DNA of 41,134 nucleotides. It comes from Thiobacillus sp. (GTDB lineage Bacteria; Pseudomonadota; Gammaproteobacteria; Burkholderiales; Thiobacillaceae). The DNA lies in the NCBI GenBank assembly GCA_018262815.1, contig JADFDN010000011.1, positions 1-41,134 on the forward strand. Direction: 5' to 3'. How positions within the stretch are numbered: position 1 is the first letter of the stretch; each line of letters begins with the position of its first letter. The notes below the pieces were generated by a model. That model was not told the DNA's origin and did no database searches. It saw nothing but the letters and a program-made list of their open reading frames with translations. Of this stretch, positions 24,901 through 32,857 are shown piece by piece. The position numbers and the translations under genes are program-made.

Positions 24901-27564
24901 ATCGCGTCTCTGGGCATCACCGTCACGGCCAGCGATGGCGTATTGGCTACCACGGGGACATTGACCGTCAATGTCGAGGACGATGCACCGCTGGCCGTCA
25001 ATGACTTCGCCACGCTGACGATGGGCAGCAATACGGCCGGCAATGTGTCGACGAACGACCTGGGCGCGGAACTGCCCGGGACGGTCGAAAGTGTCGTTTA
25101 TCAGGGCACCACCTACACTGCTGTCGGCGGGGTTATCACGGTCGACACCGGAAAGGGCATCCTGTCGATGAACCAGGACGGCTCGTATACCTACGAGTCG
25201 TCGCTGTTCACCACGGTCGGTGGCAGCAATGGCCTGGCCGACTGGAGCAACGTCAGTATCACGGCCTTCAACGGTGCCCGCAACGTCGCGAGCCAGAATG
25301 AGTTCTTCATCGATCCGACGACCTATGTGCCGCTGGCTGCCAATATTCTGGCCATCACGGGCACAGGGGTATTGACAGTCCTGGATGGCACGCTGGCGGA
25401 CGGCACGGACGGTTTGGGCATTGCCGGCGGCTCTGGCAGCGCAACTTATCTCAATGGTCACCCCTCCAGCCCCGAAGCGCTGATGGTCAACCTCGGTAAC
25501 GAGGTACTTTCCCTCAATGCCAATTTCTATTCCGGCACCAATTCGGGCGTTCAGTTCTACTGGGCGGCCTATGACGGCAGTGGCAACCTGGTCGGCACCG
25601 GCAGCAATACGGTCGCCAAACCCGGCTTCACCCTCGATGTCGATACCGGAGGCACGCCGTTCCAGTATGTTGCGCTCTATGGTGTCGACACCAGTGCCAG
25701 CACGAAGATCCTGCTGACGGGCTTTGACAGCATCCAGTATGCCGACACCAGTCCGGACGAATTCACCTACAACCTGGTGGACGCGGACGGCGATTCGAGC
25801 TCGGCACGGCTGGCCATTTCGCAGACCGCGCCCAGCAATACCGTTCCGACGGCAGAGGACGACAGCTACACCACTGCCGAAGATACGGCCGTTACGCTGA
25901 ACGTGCTCGGCAACGACAGCGACCCCGACGGCGACCCGCTGCTGCTTTGGGGATATACGCAGGCGACCAACGGAACCGTGACGACCGATGCCGGCGGCAA
26001 CCTGGTCTATACGCCTAACGCGAACTGGAGCGGAACCGACACGTTCACCTACACCATCCGCGACAGCAACGGCGGCATCGACACCGCAAGCGTGAGCGTG
26101 GTGGTGACACCGGTGGCCGATGCGCCGCAGTTGTTCGCGCCGGCCGAGCTCGATGCCCTGATAGCGGGTGCAAGCACGGCCGCCACGACCAGCGGGACCA
26201 GCCAGTCGAACCTGGCTGCCGCGATCGGTCTCACCTCGTCGACGCTCGACAGCTTCAATCCGCCGCCTGGACCGGGCACGAACGATTTCGGCACGGTGGA
26301 CGTACAGGACGGGGGGCTGACGAACTACACCTACACGCTGCCGACAGGGATGTCCGTGGTGTTCGACTGGACATTCATCAATGGTGAGAACCTGGCCGGC
26401 GAAATCAGCAATGGCTACAACGATCTCGTCGTGCTCGTGGTCACCCACCCCAATGGCACGCAAACGAGCACGCTGGTCACGTCGTCCGAGCAGGCGGGGC
26501 CTTCGACCAACACCTCGGGGGCCTACACGTTTACGGCCCCGACAGCCGGCGGCTACCAGTTCTCGTGGCTTGTGCTCAACGCCCGCGATACCGGCAAGGA
26601 CTCCTCCGTCGCCATCAGCAACATCTCGTTCCAGAACGGCGCAACCTCCTTCGGCACGCCGATTGCCCTGCCGATTTCCACCGCGATGGTGGATACGGAC
26701 GGCTCCGAGACGCTGTCGGTCACGATTGCCGGCGTACCGGCCGGCGCTGCCTTCAGCACCGGCACCAATCTGGGCGGCGGCGTCTGGTCGTTCAGCCCGG
26801 CCCAGCTCGAAGGCCTCACCTTCCTGCCCGCGGACGGCTACACCGGCACGCTGAACCTGACCGTCACGTCGACGACGACGGAAGCAGGCAACGGCAGCAC
26901 GGCGTCCACCACCCAGAACATCGCGGTGACCGTCTCGGAGACCACCAACACCCTGACCGGCACGTCCGGCGGCAACACGCTCAACGGCACCGCGAACAAC
27001 GACCATATCCAGGGCCTGGCGGGCAACGACACGCTGAACGGCGGCGACGGCAACGATCTGATTGTCGGAGGCACGGGCAACGACACGCTCAACGGCGGCA
27101 ACGACAACGACTGGCTGACCGGCGGCGCAGGAACCGACACCCTGAACGGCGGCAGCGGCAACGACACCCTGATCGGCGGAACGGGCAACGACACGCTGAC
27201 GGGCGGCCTAGGCGCCGACGTGTTCCGCTGGGAACTGGCCGATGCCGGAACAGTGGCTACGCCCGCCGTCGATACCGTGACGGACTTCGATACCGTGGAC
27301 AACAGCGACAAGCTCGATCTGCGCGACCTGCTGCAAGGCGAGTCGCACGCTGGTGCCGATGCAGGAAATCTGGCGGAGTATCTCCACTTCAGCTACAACG
27401 CCGGAACCGGCACGACGGTGCTTGAAGTGAAGTCGCAGGGGGCCGCGATGACGGGGCCGGACCAGATCATCAATCTGTCCGGCGTCGATCTGGTCACGGG
27501 CCACACGTCCGACCAGCAGATCATTCAGGATCTGCTGAGCAAGGGCAAGCTGATCACCGACTGA
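21901..27564 (+). CDS. LapA-type giant RTX adhesin
   Basis: 1887 residues. The N-terminal retention module (about 1-150) starts MDASVTTPQAVATIIAVEGQ and carries the LapG cleavage motif TAAG (115-118). Then come a cadherin-like tandem domain (~185-275, NEDSPVTIDVLANDTDADGD), six VCBS repeats of about 100 residues (276-882), and a T1SS-143-like domain (~883-1025). An unassigned region precedes a second cadherin-like domain (~1315-1410), and a beta-rich region with a Ca-binding look follows. RTX nonapeptides (GGxGxDxL type, about 1684-1775) precede a C-terminal type I secretion signal. There is no N-terminal signal peptide, as expected for type I export. It is expected to anchor cells to surfaces or each other until LapG cuts it free. 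Two sets of VCBS copies are nearly identical in DNA, suggesting recent duplication. Confidence 0.93.
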   Translation: MDASVTTPQAVATIIAVEGQAFARDPAGQMRPLKAGDVLLEGDTVVTMPGGQVQLAFLDGQMLTLLPNESFRFSAETSPTSRPDIAEAALPAGEAERIIQALERGEDIDDQLEDTAAGLEGGAGGVGNGFVRLLRIVEGTGDATPFEFGFTESAAVAAFDETESLAAGAASLTPSAGGVANTPPVANPDTLTANEDSPVTIDVLANDTDADGDALAVDSASASNGTVVVNPDGTITYTPNPDFSGSDSITYTVSDGQGGATTATVDVTVIPVNDPALIAGQTTGAVTEDVAVSAGLISTSGTLTVSDPDAGEAVFIPATLAGTYGSLTIDASGNWSYGATNSNPAIQALGTGDTLTDSITVATADGTTQIVTVTITGTNDIPVVSSGTGTVTEDAVLSTSGTLSVADADSGESVFQPQTASGTYGSFTINAAGVWSYTLSNSSPAVQALANGDAMSETFTVLTADGTPTPVTITVNGSNETFAGDTSGSVQEDTAIAASGALTTSGGATFVAATAAGTYGSFNIDTAGNWTYTLDNTTASVQELTTTDTRTEIFTVSLNDGTTGNLVITVLGLDDMALIAGQTTGAVTEDVAVSAGLISTSGTLTVSDPDAGEAVFIPATLAGTYGSLTIDASGNWSYGATNSNPAIQALGTGDTLTDSITVATADGTTQVVTVTMTGTDDATVISGTSTAAITETNAIQSASGTLSATDPDSSAAFVPQTNVAGSNGYGVFSIDAGGAWTYTMDSAHDAFVAGATYTDSITVATADGTTQVVTVTMTGTDDATVISGTSTAAITETNAIQSASGTLSATDPDSSAAFVPQTNVAGSNGYGVFSIDAGGAWTYTMDSAHDAFVAGATYTDSITVATADGSTQVVTVTMTGTDDAPSFGSVVKTANISEEGLTNGVPDTAGTPTDTTNALVSSGTFAITDIDGPALSVTLTAPSTALTSGGLPLTWNGSGTPTLTASADGNVIMTISITNTGAYTVTLSGPIDHATAGAEDIASLGITVTASDGVLATTGTLTVNVEDDAPLAVNDFATLTMGSNTAGNVSTNDLGAELPGTVESVVYQGTTYTAVGGVITVDTGKGILSMNQDGSYTYESSLFTTVGGSNGLADWSNVSITAFNGARNVASQNEFFIDPTTYVPLAANILAITGTGVLTVLDGTLADGTDGLGIAGGSGSATYLNGHPSSPEALMVNLGNEVLSLNANFYSGTNSGVQFYWAAYDGSGNLVGTGSNTVAKPGFTLDVDTGGTPFQYVALYGVDTSASTKILLTGFDSIQYADTSPDEFTYNLVDADGDSSSARLAISQTAPSNTVPTAEDDSYTTAEDTAVTLNVLGNDSDPDGDPLLLWGYTQATNGTVTTDAGGNLVYTPNANWSGTDTFTYTIRDSNGGIDTASVSVVVTPVADAPQLFAPAELDALIAGASTAATTSGTSQSNLAAAIGLTSSTLDSFNPPPGPGTNDFGTVDVQDGGLTNYTYTLPTGMSVVFDWTFINGENLAGEISNGYNDLVVLVVTHPNGTQTSTLVTSSEQAGPSTNTSGAYTFTAPTAGGYQFSWLVLNARDTGKDSSVAISNISFQNGATSFGTPIALPISTAMVDTDGSETLSVTIAGVPAGAAFSTGTNLGGGVWSFSPAQLEGLTFLPADGYTGTLNLTVTSTTTEAGNGSTASTTQNIAVTVSETTNTLTGTSGGNTLNGTANNDHIQGLAGNDTLNGGDGNDLIVGGTGNDTLNGGNDNDWLTGGAGTDTLNGGSGNDTLIGGTGNDTLTGGLGADVFRWELADAGTVATPAVDTVTDFDTVDNSDKLDLRDLLQGESHAGADAGNLAEYLHFSYNAGTGTTVLEVKSQGAAMTGPDQIINLSGVDLVTGHTSDQQIIQDLLSKGKLITD
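22243..22254 (+). other. Predicted LapG cleavage site (TAAG) in the adhesin
   Basis: Codons for Thr115-Ala116-Ala117-Gly118, in the context QLEDTAAGLEGG, match the di-alanine site cut by LapG in LapA-family adhesins. It sits at the usual place, just over 100 residues from the N-terminus. A LapG homologue is encoded at 29898-30581. Confidence 0.8.
22725..23916 (+). repeat. Direct repeat, two VCBS copies 903 bases apart
   Basis: About 289 bases at 22725-23013 recur at 23628-23916 with only a handful of mostly silent differences (for example GGGCTG/GGACTG and GGTAAC/GGCAAC). The offset of 903 bases equals 301 codons, so the frame is kept. The two VCBS units between them are much more divergent. 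Confidence 0.9.
23941..24546 (+). repeat. Tandem duplication of a 303-base VCBS unit
   Basis: 23941-24243 and 24244-24546 are two consecutive copies (101 codons each). The only difference I find is ACC to AGC near the end (Thr to Ser). The near-identity of silent positions indicates recent duplication or gene conversion. Confidence 0.93.
26950..27224 (+). repeat. RTX nonapeptide repeat block of the adhesin
   Basis: This stretch encodes about nine Gly/Asp/Asn-rich nonapeptides (such as GGDGNDLIV, GGTGNDTLN, GGSGNDTLI). They form calcium-binding beta-rolls outside the cell and mark substrates of type I secretion. Confidence 0.92.
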
Positions 27565-27612
27565 GGCCGATCTGGAATACAGTACGACTCGACCTGCTGG
27601 AGACAACGACGA

Positions 27613-27936
27613 ATGCCTTATGTAAAGCGTGACGAACAGGGCCGGATCAGCACGATCAACCTGGAACCGGGCGAAGGCCTGGAGGACGTGCCGCCCAACT
27701 CGCCCGAGCTGCTCGACTTCATGCACCGGATGGGACTGGAACACAGTACGCTGCAGCAGTCCGACATGCGGCTGGTACGCGTGCTGGAGGATCTGATCGA
27801 TCTGCTGATCGACCGCGATGTCATCCGCTTCACCGATCTGCCGCTTCCAGCGCAGGAAAAACTGATGGAGCGCCGCTCGATGCGTCAGTCGCTCGGCGCG
27901 CTCAACCTGCTCGGCGGCGCCAACGAAACCATCTGA
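27613..27936 (+). CDS. Conserved small protein (so-called tryptophan synthase subunit beta-like family)
   Basis: 107 residues starting MPYVKRDEQGRISTINLEPG, with GGAG upstream of the ATG. It has an acidic, helix-rich middle (MRLVRVLEDLIDLLIDRDVI, RFTDLPLPAQEKLMERR) with no signal peptide or membrane segment. Small proteins of this style are often labelled tryptophan synthase subunit beta-like in databases. That label is misleading: no PLP-binding residues or catalytic fold can be seen. It lies 48 bases after the adhesin stop and ends 19 bases from the convergent lapD gene. Context suggests a link to the Lap system or c-di-GMP signalling, but its function is unknown. Confidence 0.8.
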   Translation: MPYVKRDEQGRISTINLEPGEGLEDVPPNSPELLDFMHRMGLEHSTLQQSDMRLVRVLEDLIDLLIDRDVIRFTDLPLPAQEKLMERRSMRQSLGALNLLGGANETI

Positions 27937-27955
27937 GCCGTTGGCCCTACCGGGC

Positions 27956-29872
27956 TCAGCCGAGCACGATGCCCGGCCCGGTCATGCCCTTGAAGCCCAG
28001 TTCCTTCAGACACCCGGCCTCCTGCTGGTTGAGCACGCCCTCGGCGATGGTCATCATGCCCATGGTGTGGGCAATCGTGCACACCCCGCGCAGGAAGGTC
28101 TGGTTGCCCGGACTCTGATCGATGTCGCGGATGATCGCGCTGTCGATCTTCAGGTAATCGAGTCCGACGTCGTACAGTTCCCCGACATGGCAGATCTGGT
28201 TGCCGACGTGTTCCAGGCCGATCTTGCAGCCCAGTGACTTGAGCGTGTCGCAGAACACGCGGAATTCCCTGGCGTGGCGGTAGGCGACAAACTCGGGAAT
28301 GTCGATCCACAGCTTCTGCGCCAGGCCCTGCCTGCGCTTGAGCGCCTGGTAGTAACGCGTCATCAGCACGGGATCGCAGACGGTTTGCGGTGACACGTTG
28401 ATGCACACCGGCCCCTCGTTCGACTCCAGCCAGACCAGCGCGTAGTCGAATACCGCCTCGTCGATTCGCTCGGTCAACCCCAGCCGGCTGGCCCAGGGCA
28501 TGAATTCCTGGGCGGGAATCCACATCGAGCTCTGGATGATCTGCATGCGCGCAGGCGCTTCGTAATGGATCAGCTGGCCCTGCCCGTTCAGCACCGGATA
28601 GGTCGCAAACTGCACCCGTTTCAGATTCAGGGCCGTTTCGATCAAAGACTGCCAGGCGCTGACCAGGCTGGCGGCCGGCTTCCATTCGATATTGAGCTGG
28701 CCCGCCTCGACTGCGCTGCCGCCTTCCAGCACGGCACGGTTCAAGGCCATGTCGGCATGCGACAGCACCTGGGATACCGCATCGCCGTGGCGATACACGG
28801 CGGCACCCAGCAGGACGGTGTGTTCCTCGGCCGCGCTCGGGTCATTGATCGACAGACGGGCCTGCGCGGAAATGCGCTGTGCCATCTCGTCGACCGACTC
28901 CACGTCGGGAGCCAGCACGGCAAAATCGGCGCCATTCAACCGTCCGATCAGGCAGGGTTCGTCGGGGCAGGATTCCTGCAGCGCACCGGCCACCCGCTTC
29001 AGCAGCCTGTCGGTGGTTTCGCGTCCCAGTTCCTTGTTCATCCGGATAAGATCGGGCAGACGGAGAATGAACAGCGCGCCGGTCGCAGCCGAGTTTTCGT
29101 CCTGCAGGGCAATCTGGATTTTCTTCAGGAAGTGCTCGCGGTTCAACAGGCCGGTCAGCGCGTCATGCTGGGCGTCGCGCCGCAGTTGTTCCAGCCGCGC
29201 GGATTCTTCTTCCAGCATGCCCCGGACCTGCCCGGACAACGCATTCATTGCCCGTACCACGCTGCGGAACTCCCGGGTGCGCGGCTCCGCAATGGTGATG
29301 AAGCGGCGTGCGCCGATGGCTTCGGCCTGCTTGACCACTTCCGCCAGCGGCCGGGTGATGGAACGCAGAATCAGGGTGCCGATCGCGCCGCACAACAGCG
29401 CACTCGCCAGAAACCAGCCCAGCAGCCTCAGGTTGCCCTGCCACAGGGCCTGGTAGGCGAAGCGGTTGTGGCTGAGCACCGTCAGCGTACCGTACTGGCG
29501 CCAGCCATCCTGCACCTGGGCGATGCCGGGCTCGGTGTGCAGGGGAATCATTTCGACAAACCAGGCGGGCACGGTGTCGGCCACCGCCTCGCTGACACGT
29601 TCCATCATCACCTCGCCATCCGGTGAGGTCAGCTTGATCTGCTTGTAATGCCCGATGTCGAATTGCGCCGAAAGCAGCAGCTCGATCAGTACCGGATCCT
29701 TTTCGATCTGCGACATCGACAGCGCAAGCGAATTGGCGTTGTCGCTGTTCTTCAGCCGCAGCTGATCTTCGAGATAGCCTTTTGCCGACCACGCGCTGAC
29801 CAGAAAGCTGATCCCGAACGCGAGGGTCATGATTGCAATTACTGCGAGCCAGAGTTGCTTGGTGAGTGACAT
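27956..29872 (-). CDS. lapD: LapD-type c-di-GMP receptor (degenerate GGDEF and EAL)
   Basis: 638 residues. Order: membrane helix 1 (about 8-28), periplasmic LapD/MoxY-type domain (about 30-147), membrane helix 2 (~148-170), HAMP (~171-222), GGDEF-like domain (~235-380) and EAL-like domain (~400-638). The GGDEF motif is NGADF (313-317) and the EAL motif is EAP (438-440), with GLEHVGNQ in place of the DDFG loop, so neither enzyme should work. KID (575-577) and EGV (611-613) remain for nucleotide binding. Trp124 in QDGWRQYG matches the exposed Trp that Pseudomonas LapD uses to bind LapG. Encoded 25 bases downstream of lapG. It should hold LapG inactive when c-di-GMP is bound. Confidence 0.92.
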   Translation of the reverse strand: MSLTKQLWLAVIAIMTLAFGISFLVSAWSAKGYLEDQLRLKNSDNANSLALSMSQIEKDPVLIELLLSAQFDIGHYKQIKLTSPDGEVMMERVSEAVADTVPAWFVEMIPLHTEPGIAQVQDGWRQYGTLTVLSHNRFAYQALWQGNLRLLGWFLASALLCGAIGTLILRSITRPLAEVVKQAEAIGARRFITIAEPRTREFRSVVRAMNALSGQVRGMLEEESARLEQLRRDAQHDALTGLLNREHFLKKIQIALQDENSAATGALFILRLPDLIRMNKELGRETTDRLLKRVAGALQESCPDEPCLIGRLNGADFAVLAPDVESVDEMAQRISAQARLSINDPSAAEEHTVLLGAAVYRHGDAVSQVLSHADMALNRAVLEGGSAVEAGQLNIEWKPAASLVSAWQSLIETALNLKRVQFATYPVLNGQGQLIHYEAPARMQIIQSSMWIPAQEFMPWASRLGLTERIDEAVFDYALVWLESNEGPVCINVSPQTVCDPVLMTRYYQALKRRQGLAQKLWIDIPEFVAYRHAREFRVFCDTLKSLGCKIGLEHVGNQICHVGELYDVGLDYLKIDSAIIRDIDQSPGNQTFLRGVCTIAHTMGMMTIAEGVLNQQEAGCLKELGFKGMTGPGIVLG

Positions 29873-29897
29873 GACGTTTCCCTGAGCAAGTGGTGCT

Positions 29898-30581
29898 TCA
29901 ATCGATTCCTTCTTCGCGCATCCTGGTCAGCACAGCCTGCCATTTTGACAGCCTTTGCGACGGGCTGGCAGCGCGCGGGGCCACACCGCCCACCCACAGG
30001 CCTTCAGCGTTGAAACCGAAGATCGTGGTCAGGTCGGTGCGGCGGGATGCCGGTCGTATATCCGAAATCAGGTTATCCAGAACCAGTGGCTCGTCGTTTG
30101 GAGCCGGATAATAGCTCAGGACCATGTGGGCCTGAACCAGGCTGCTTTGCGGTCCGCCGATGCGGGCCTTGACGTAGGTCAGCCGCATCTTGTCCGAGGG
30201 GACGCCCAGAAGTTTCAGCGTCACGTATTTGGCAATCGCAAAATCCTCGCAATCCCCCTGTGCGCGCCCCAGCGTTTCGAGCGGGGTCGCCCAGTAATCC
30301 CGCTTGCCCCAGATATCGCTGTCGTCGCCAAAATGGATTCTGCGATTGAAAAAATCATTGACGCGCCGCAGCTTGGCGGCGTCGGGCTGGTTGCTTGTTT
30401 CGGTCAGCAGATCGCGCCAGGCGCTCACCGAGGCCACCCCGGAATCGCCATATCGCTGGTCCGCCAATTGCAGCAGACGATCCAGTTCCACGCCCGCAAA
30501 AGCTACACTAGCGCCGAACAGCAGGAAAAAAATCGCTTTCCAGGGGCCAAGTTTTCCGACGAACGGTCGATAATTCAGCAT
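29898..30581 (-). CDS. lapG: LapG-type periplasmic cysteine protease (C93, transglutaminase-like)
   Basis: 227 residues from the ATG at 30581; a TTG 23 codons upstream is possible but gives an odd N-terminus. A signal peptide ends near VAFA (29). The catalytic triad is Cys111 (QGDCEDFAIAKY), His152 (VQAHMVLSYY) and Asp169 (LVLDNLI). Asp110 and Glu112, flanking the Cys, match the calcium ligands of Pseudomonas LapG, and the His-to-Asp spacing of 17 is the same. It cuts the adhesin N-terminus at the double alanine when released by LapD. Next gene on the strand is lapD; on the other side it is divergent from the TolC-like gene. Confidence 0.93.
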   Translation of the reverse strand: MLNYRPFVGKLGPWKAIFFLLFGASVAFAGVELDRLLQLADQRYGDSGVASVSAWRDLLTETSNQPDAAKLRRVNDFFNRRIHFGDDSDIWGKRDYWATPLETLGRAQGDCEDFAIAKYVTLKLLGVPSDKMRLTYVKARIGGPQSSLVQAHMVLSYYPAPNDEPLVLDNLISDIRPASRRTDLTTIFGFNAEGLWVGGVAPRAASPSQRLSKWQAVLTRMREEGID

Positions 30582-30854
30582 TGCGCAGCTAAACGACAAG
30601 AAAACCGGGACGGAAATACGTCTTTTGACGGCACGAATCGTCGTCTTCAAAATTTCTCGGGCAACGCTCCGCTTCGCCGCCCCACGCCCCCCAGCTCTCG
30701 GATTGCCGGGGAGTCTCCAGGCGATTTCCCGGGTTCAGGTCAGCTGCTCGAATGGGGCACATATCGATTGCCCTCTGCTGGTATGAATATTGCGCACAAA
30801 ATTTGATGTCGCTCACCATACAAGATATCGGACGAGTTCCGGGAGGCTGAAGGA
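30582..30854. other. Divergent intergenic region between lapG and the TolC-like gene
   Basis: About 270 bases with no convincing gene. It must hold the promoters of both transcription units. It contains the near-palindromic GCGATTTCCCGGG next to TCAGGTCAGCTG and AT-rich DNA near 30782-30830, but I could not assign a clear -35/-10 pair or a known riboswitch. Confidence 0.5.
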
Positions 30855-32756
30855 ATGCCAGTAATAAAAAAGGCGCTGTTGGTTTTGTTGTCGGTCATGA
30901 GCCTGTTCCCGGCATTCGCCGGCGCTCAGCCGAGCGCCACGCTGCAGGATGCCGTCAAAAAGGCCATCGTCGGCAATCCCGAAGTGCAGGCTCGCTGGCA
31001 CGCCTTTCTCTCCTCCCGGCATGAGCAGGACGTCGCGCGCGGCGGCTACCTGCCGCGCGTCGATCTCACCACGAACGTGGGTCGGGAGAACCTGGAGCAG
31101 CCCAACCTTCCGTCGACGCACTATACCCGCCGCGGTGCCGCGCTGTCTTTGAACCAGATGATCTACGACGGCTTCGCCACCCGCGACGAGGTCGCCCGAC
31201 TGGCCTACGCCAAGCTGGTGCGCTATTACGAAGTCCTCGACGCCTCGGAGACGATCGCGCTGGAAGCCGTCCAGGCCTACCTCGACGTGTTGCGCTATCG
31301 CGAGCTGTCGGCGCTGACGCAGGCAAACTTTGCCCAGCACGAGCAGGTATTCAGACAGATCCAGGAGCGCGTCCAGGCCGGCGTGGGCCGCCGGGTCGAC
31401 CTCGAGCAGGCCGGCGGCCGCCTCGCCCTGGCGCAGTCGAACATGCTCACCGAAGCGAGCAACCTCCACGATGTCAGCGCGCGCTACCTGCGCATCGTGG
31501 GCGAACTTCCGCCGGGCGAGATGATCGCGCCCGAACTGCTCGAACAGGGGATTCCGTCCAACGTCGAGGAAGCGCTGAAGCTGGCCTACCAGGGCAATCC
31601 GGGCTTCAACGCGGCCATCGAGAACGTGCGCGCCGCGCAGGCCGAGGCGCGCGGCCGCCAGGCCAACTTCCAGCCGCGCGTCGACCTCCGCGCGAGCCAG
31701 GAGGTCGCCTACAACGACAACGGTGTCGCAGGGCGACGCGACGATCAGGTGATCGAACTCGTGTTGAACTACAACCTGTTCAAGGGCGGTTCCGATCGTG
31801 CCCTCGCCAAGCAGTACGCCGAACGCCTGGCACAGTCGAAGGAACTGCGCGACAAGGCCTGCCGCGATCTACGACAGACGCTGTCGATCGCCTTCAACAA
31901 CATCCACAACCTCTCGCGCCAGCTGGGTTTTCTGGATCAGCACCAGCTGGCCATCGAAAAGGCCCGTGAAGCCTATCGCAAGCAGTTCGACATCGGCCAG
32001 CGCACCCTGCTCGATCTGCTCGATACCGAAAACGAATACTTCCAGGCGCGCCGCGCCTACCTGAACGCCACCTACGAACACGCGATCGCCCATGCGCGCA
32101 CCCTCGCGGGCATGGGCGAGCTGCTGTCCGCGCTGCAGGTCGGGCGCGACGGCCTGCCCACTGCGCAGGAGCTCGGCCAGGACCGCAAGGAAGTCGACCC
32201 GGCCAGCCAGTGTCCGGCGCAAGCGCCGCAGGGTGCGGCGGCCGTCAGCTTGGACCTGACTCCGCGCGCCATCGAGACGGCTCCGCCCAGAATGTCCGCA
32301 GCGGTGCCGCTGCCGGCAGCCCCGCCGCCCGAAACCGTCCAGCAGGCGCTGACCGCATGGGCGGCAGCCTGGTCGGCCAAGGACTTTCCGCGTTATCGGG
32401 CCTATTACGCCAGCAGCTTCACGCCCGAAAACGGCCGCACGCTCGAGCAATGGGCCAGCGACCGGGCCGTGCTCTTCGCCAGACCGGGTGCCATCACCGT
32501 TGGCATCGACGGCCTCAAGGTGCACACTCCGGACGCCAACCGGGCCACGACAGAATTCGTCCAGACCTACACCTCGCCCAACTACCGGGATGTTTCGACC
32601 AAACGTCTCGACTGGGTACGCGAGGGCGATCGCTGGAAAATCCAGCGCGAGCAGATGCTGGGAGCGCCGAAACAGGTCTGGGTGCCAAACCTGATGAAAT
32701 CCGCCCCCAGGAAGAAGCTCGCCCGCAACAAGGCCAACGACTGCAAGTGCGATTGA
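30855..32756 (+). CDS. TolC/LapE-like outer membrane protein fused to a Cds6/SnoaL-like domain
   Basis: 633 residues, preceded by GGGAGGCTGAAGGA. A signal peptide ends near AGAQ (24). Residues ~28-435 form a TolC-family efflux protein with the two structural repeats: LQDAVKKAIVGNPEVQARWH, GAALSLNQMIYDGFATRDEV, then EEALKLAYQGNPGFNAAIEN and VLNYNLFKGGSDRALAKQYA. RTLLDLLDTENEYFQARRAY is the closing signature. A Pro/Ala-rich linker (~440-495) leads to an extra domain (~495-615): TAWAAAWSAKDFPRYRAYYA, LEQWASDRAV, LDWVREGDRWKIQREQ. This resembles the Cds6/SnoaL (NTF2-like) domain found at the end of some L,D-transpeptidases. The tail is Lys/Arg-rich. The C-terminal domain should be periplasmic. 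It is the expected outer membrane exit for the adhesin. Confidence 0.9.
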   Translation: MPVIKKALLVLLSVMSLFPAFAGAQPSATLQDAVKKAIVGNPEVQARWHAFLSSRHEQDVARGGYLPRVDLTTNVGRENLEQPNLPSTHYTRRGAALSLNQMIYDGFATRDEVARLAYAKLVRYYEVLDASETIALEAVQAYLDVLRYRELSALTQANFAQHEQVFRQIQERVQAGVGRRVDLEQAGGRLALAQSNMLTEASNLHDVSARYLRIVGELPPGEMIAPELLEQGIPSNVEEALKLAYQGNPGFNAAIENVRAAQAEARGRQANFQPRVDLRASQEVAYNDNGVAGRRDDQVIELVLNYNLFKGGSDRALAKQYAERLAQSKELRDKACRDLRQTLSIAFNNIHNLSRQLGFLDQHQLAIEKAREAYRKQFDIGQRTLLDLLDTENEYFQARRAYLNATYEHAIAHARTLAGMGELLSALQVGRDGLPTAQELGQDRKEVDPASQCPAQAPQGAAAVSLDLTPRAIETAPPRMSAAVPLPAAPPPETVQQALTAWAAAWSAKDFPRYRAYYASSFTPENGRTLEQWASDRAVLFARPGAITVGIDGLKVHTPDANRATTEFVQTYTSPNYRDVSTKRLDWVREGDRWKIQREQMLGAPKQVWVPNLMKSAPRKKLARNKANDCKCD

Positions 32757-32857
32757 TGCGCGCGTAGCAATATTGCGGCGCCGCGCGCGGGGCAACGCAG
32801 CGTTCTTCGCCAGCCTGTTAAAATGGCGGCCTGCTTCATTTCCGCCTGCCCTCCCCG

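Noticed and set aside
24556-27006. 816-codon open frame on the minus strand
   Set aside because: Shadow of the repetitive adhesin gene; low-complexity Gly/Arg/Val protein without recognisable motifs, while the plus-strand frame has clear VCBS, cadherin-like and RTX domains.
22725-27224. Regular repeats resembling a CRISPR array
   Set aside because: Units are ~300 bases or 27 bases, in frame, and encode VCBS and RTX protein repeats; no short palindromic repeats with unique spacers.
30651-30850. Possible c-di-GMP (GEMM) riboswitch before the channel or lapG gene
   Set aside because: I looked on both strands for the conserved GCAAAG-like core and the tetraloop receptor layout and did not find them.
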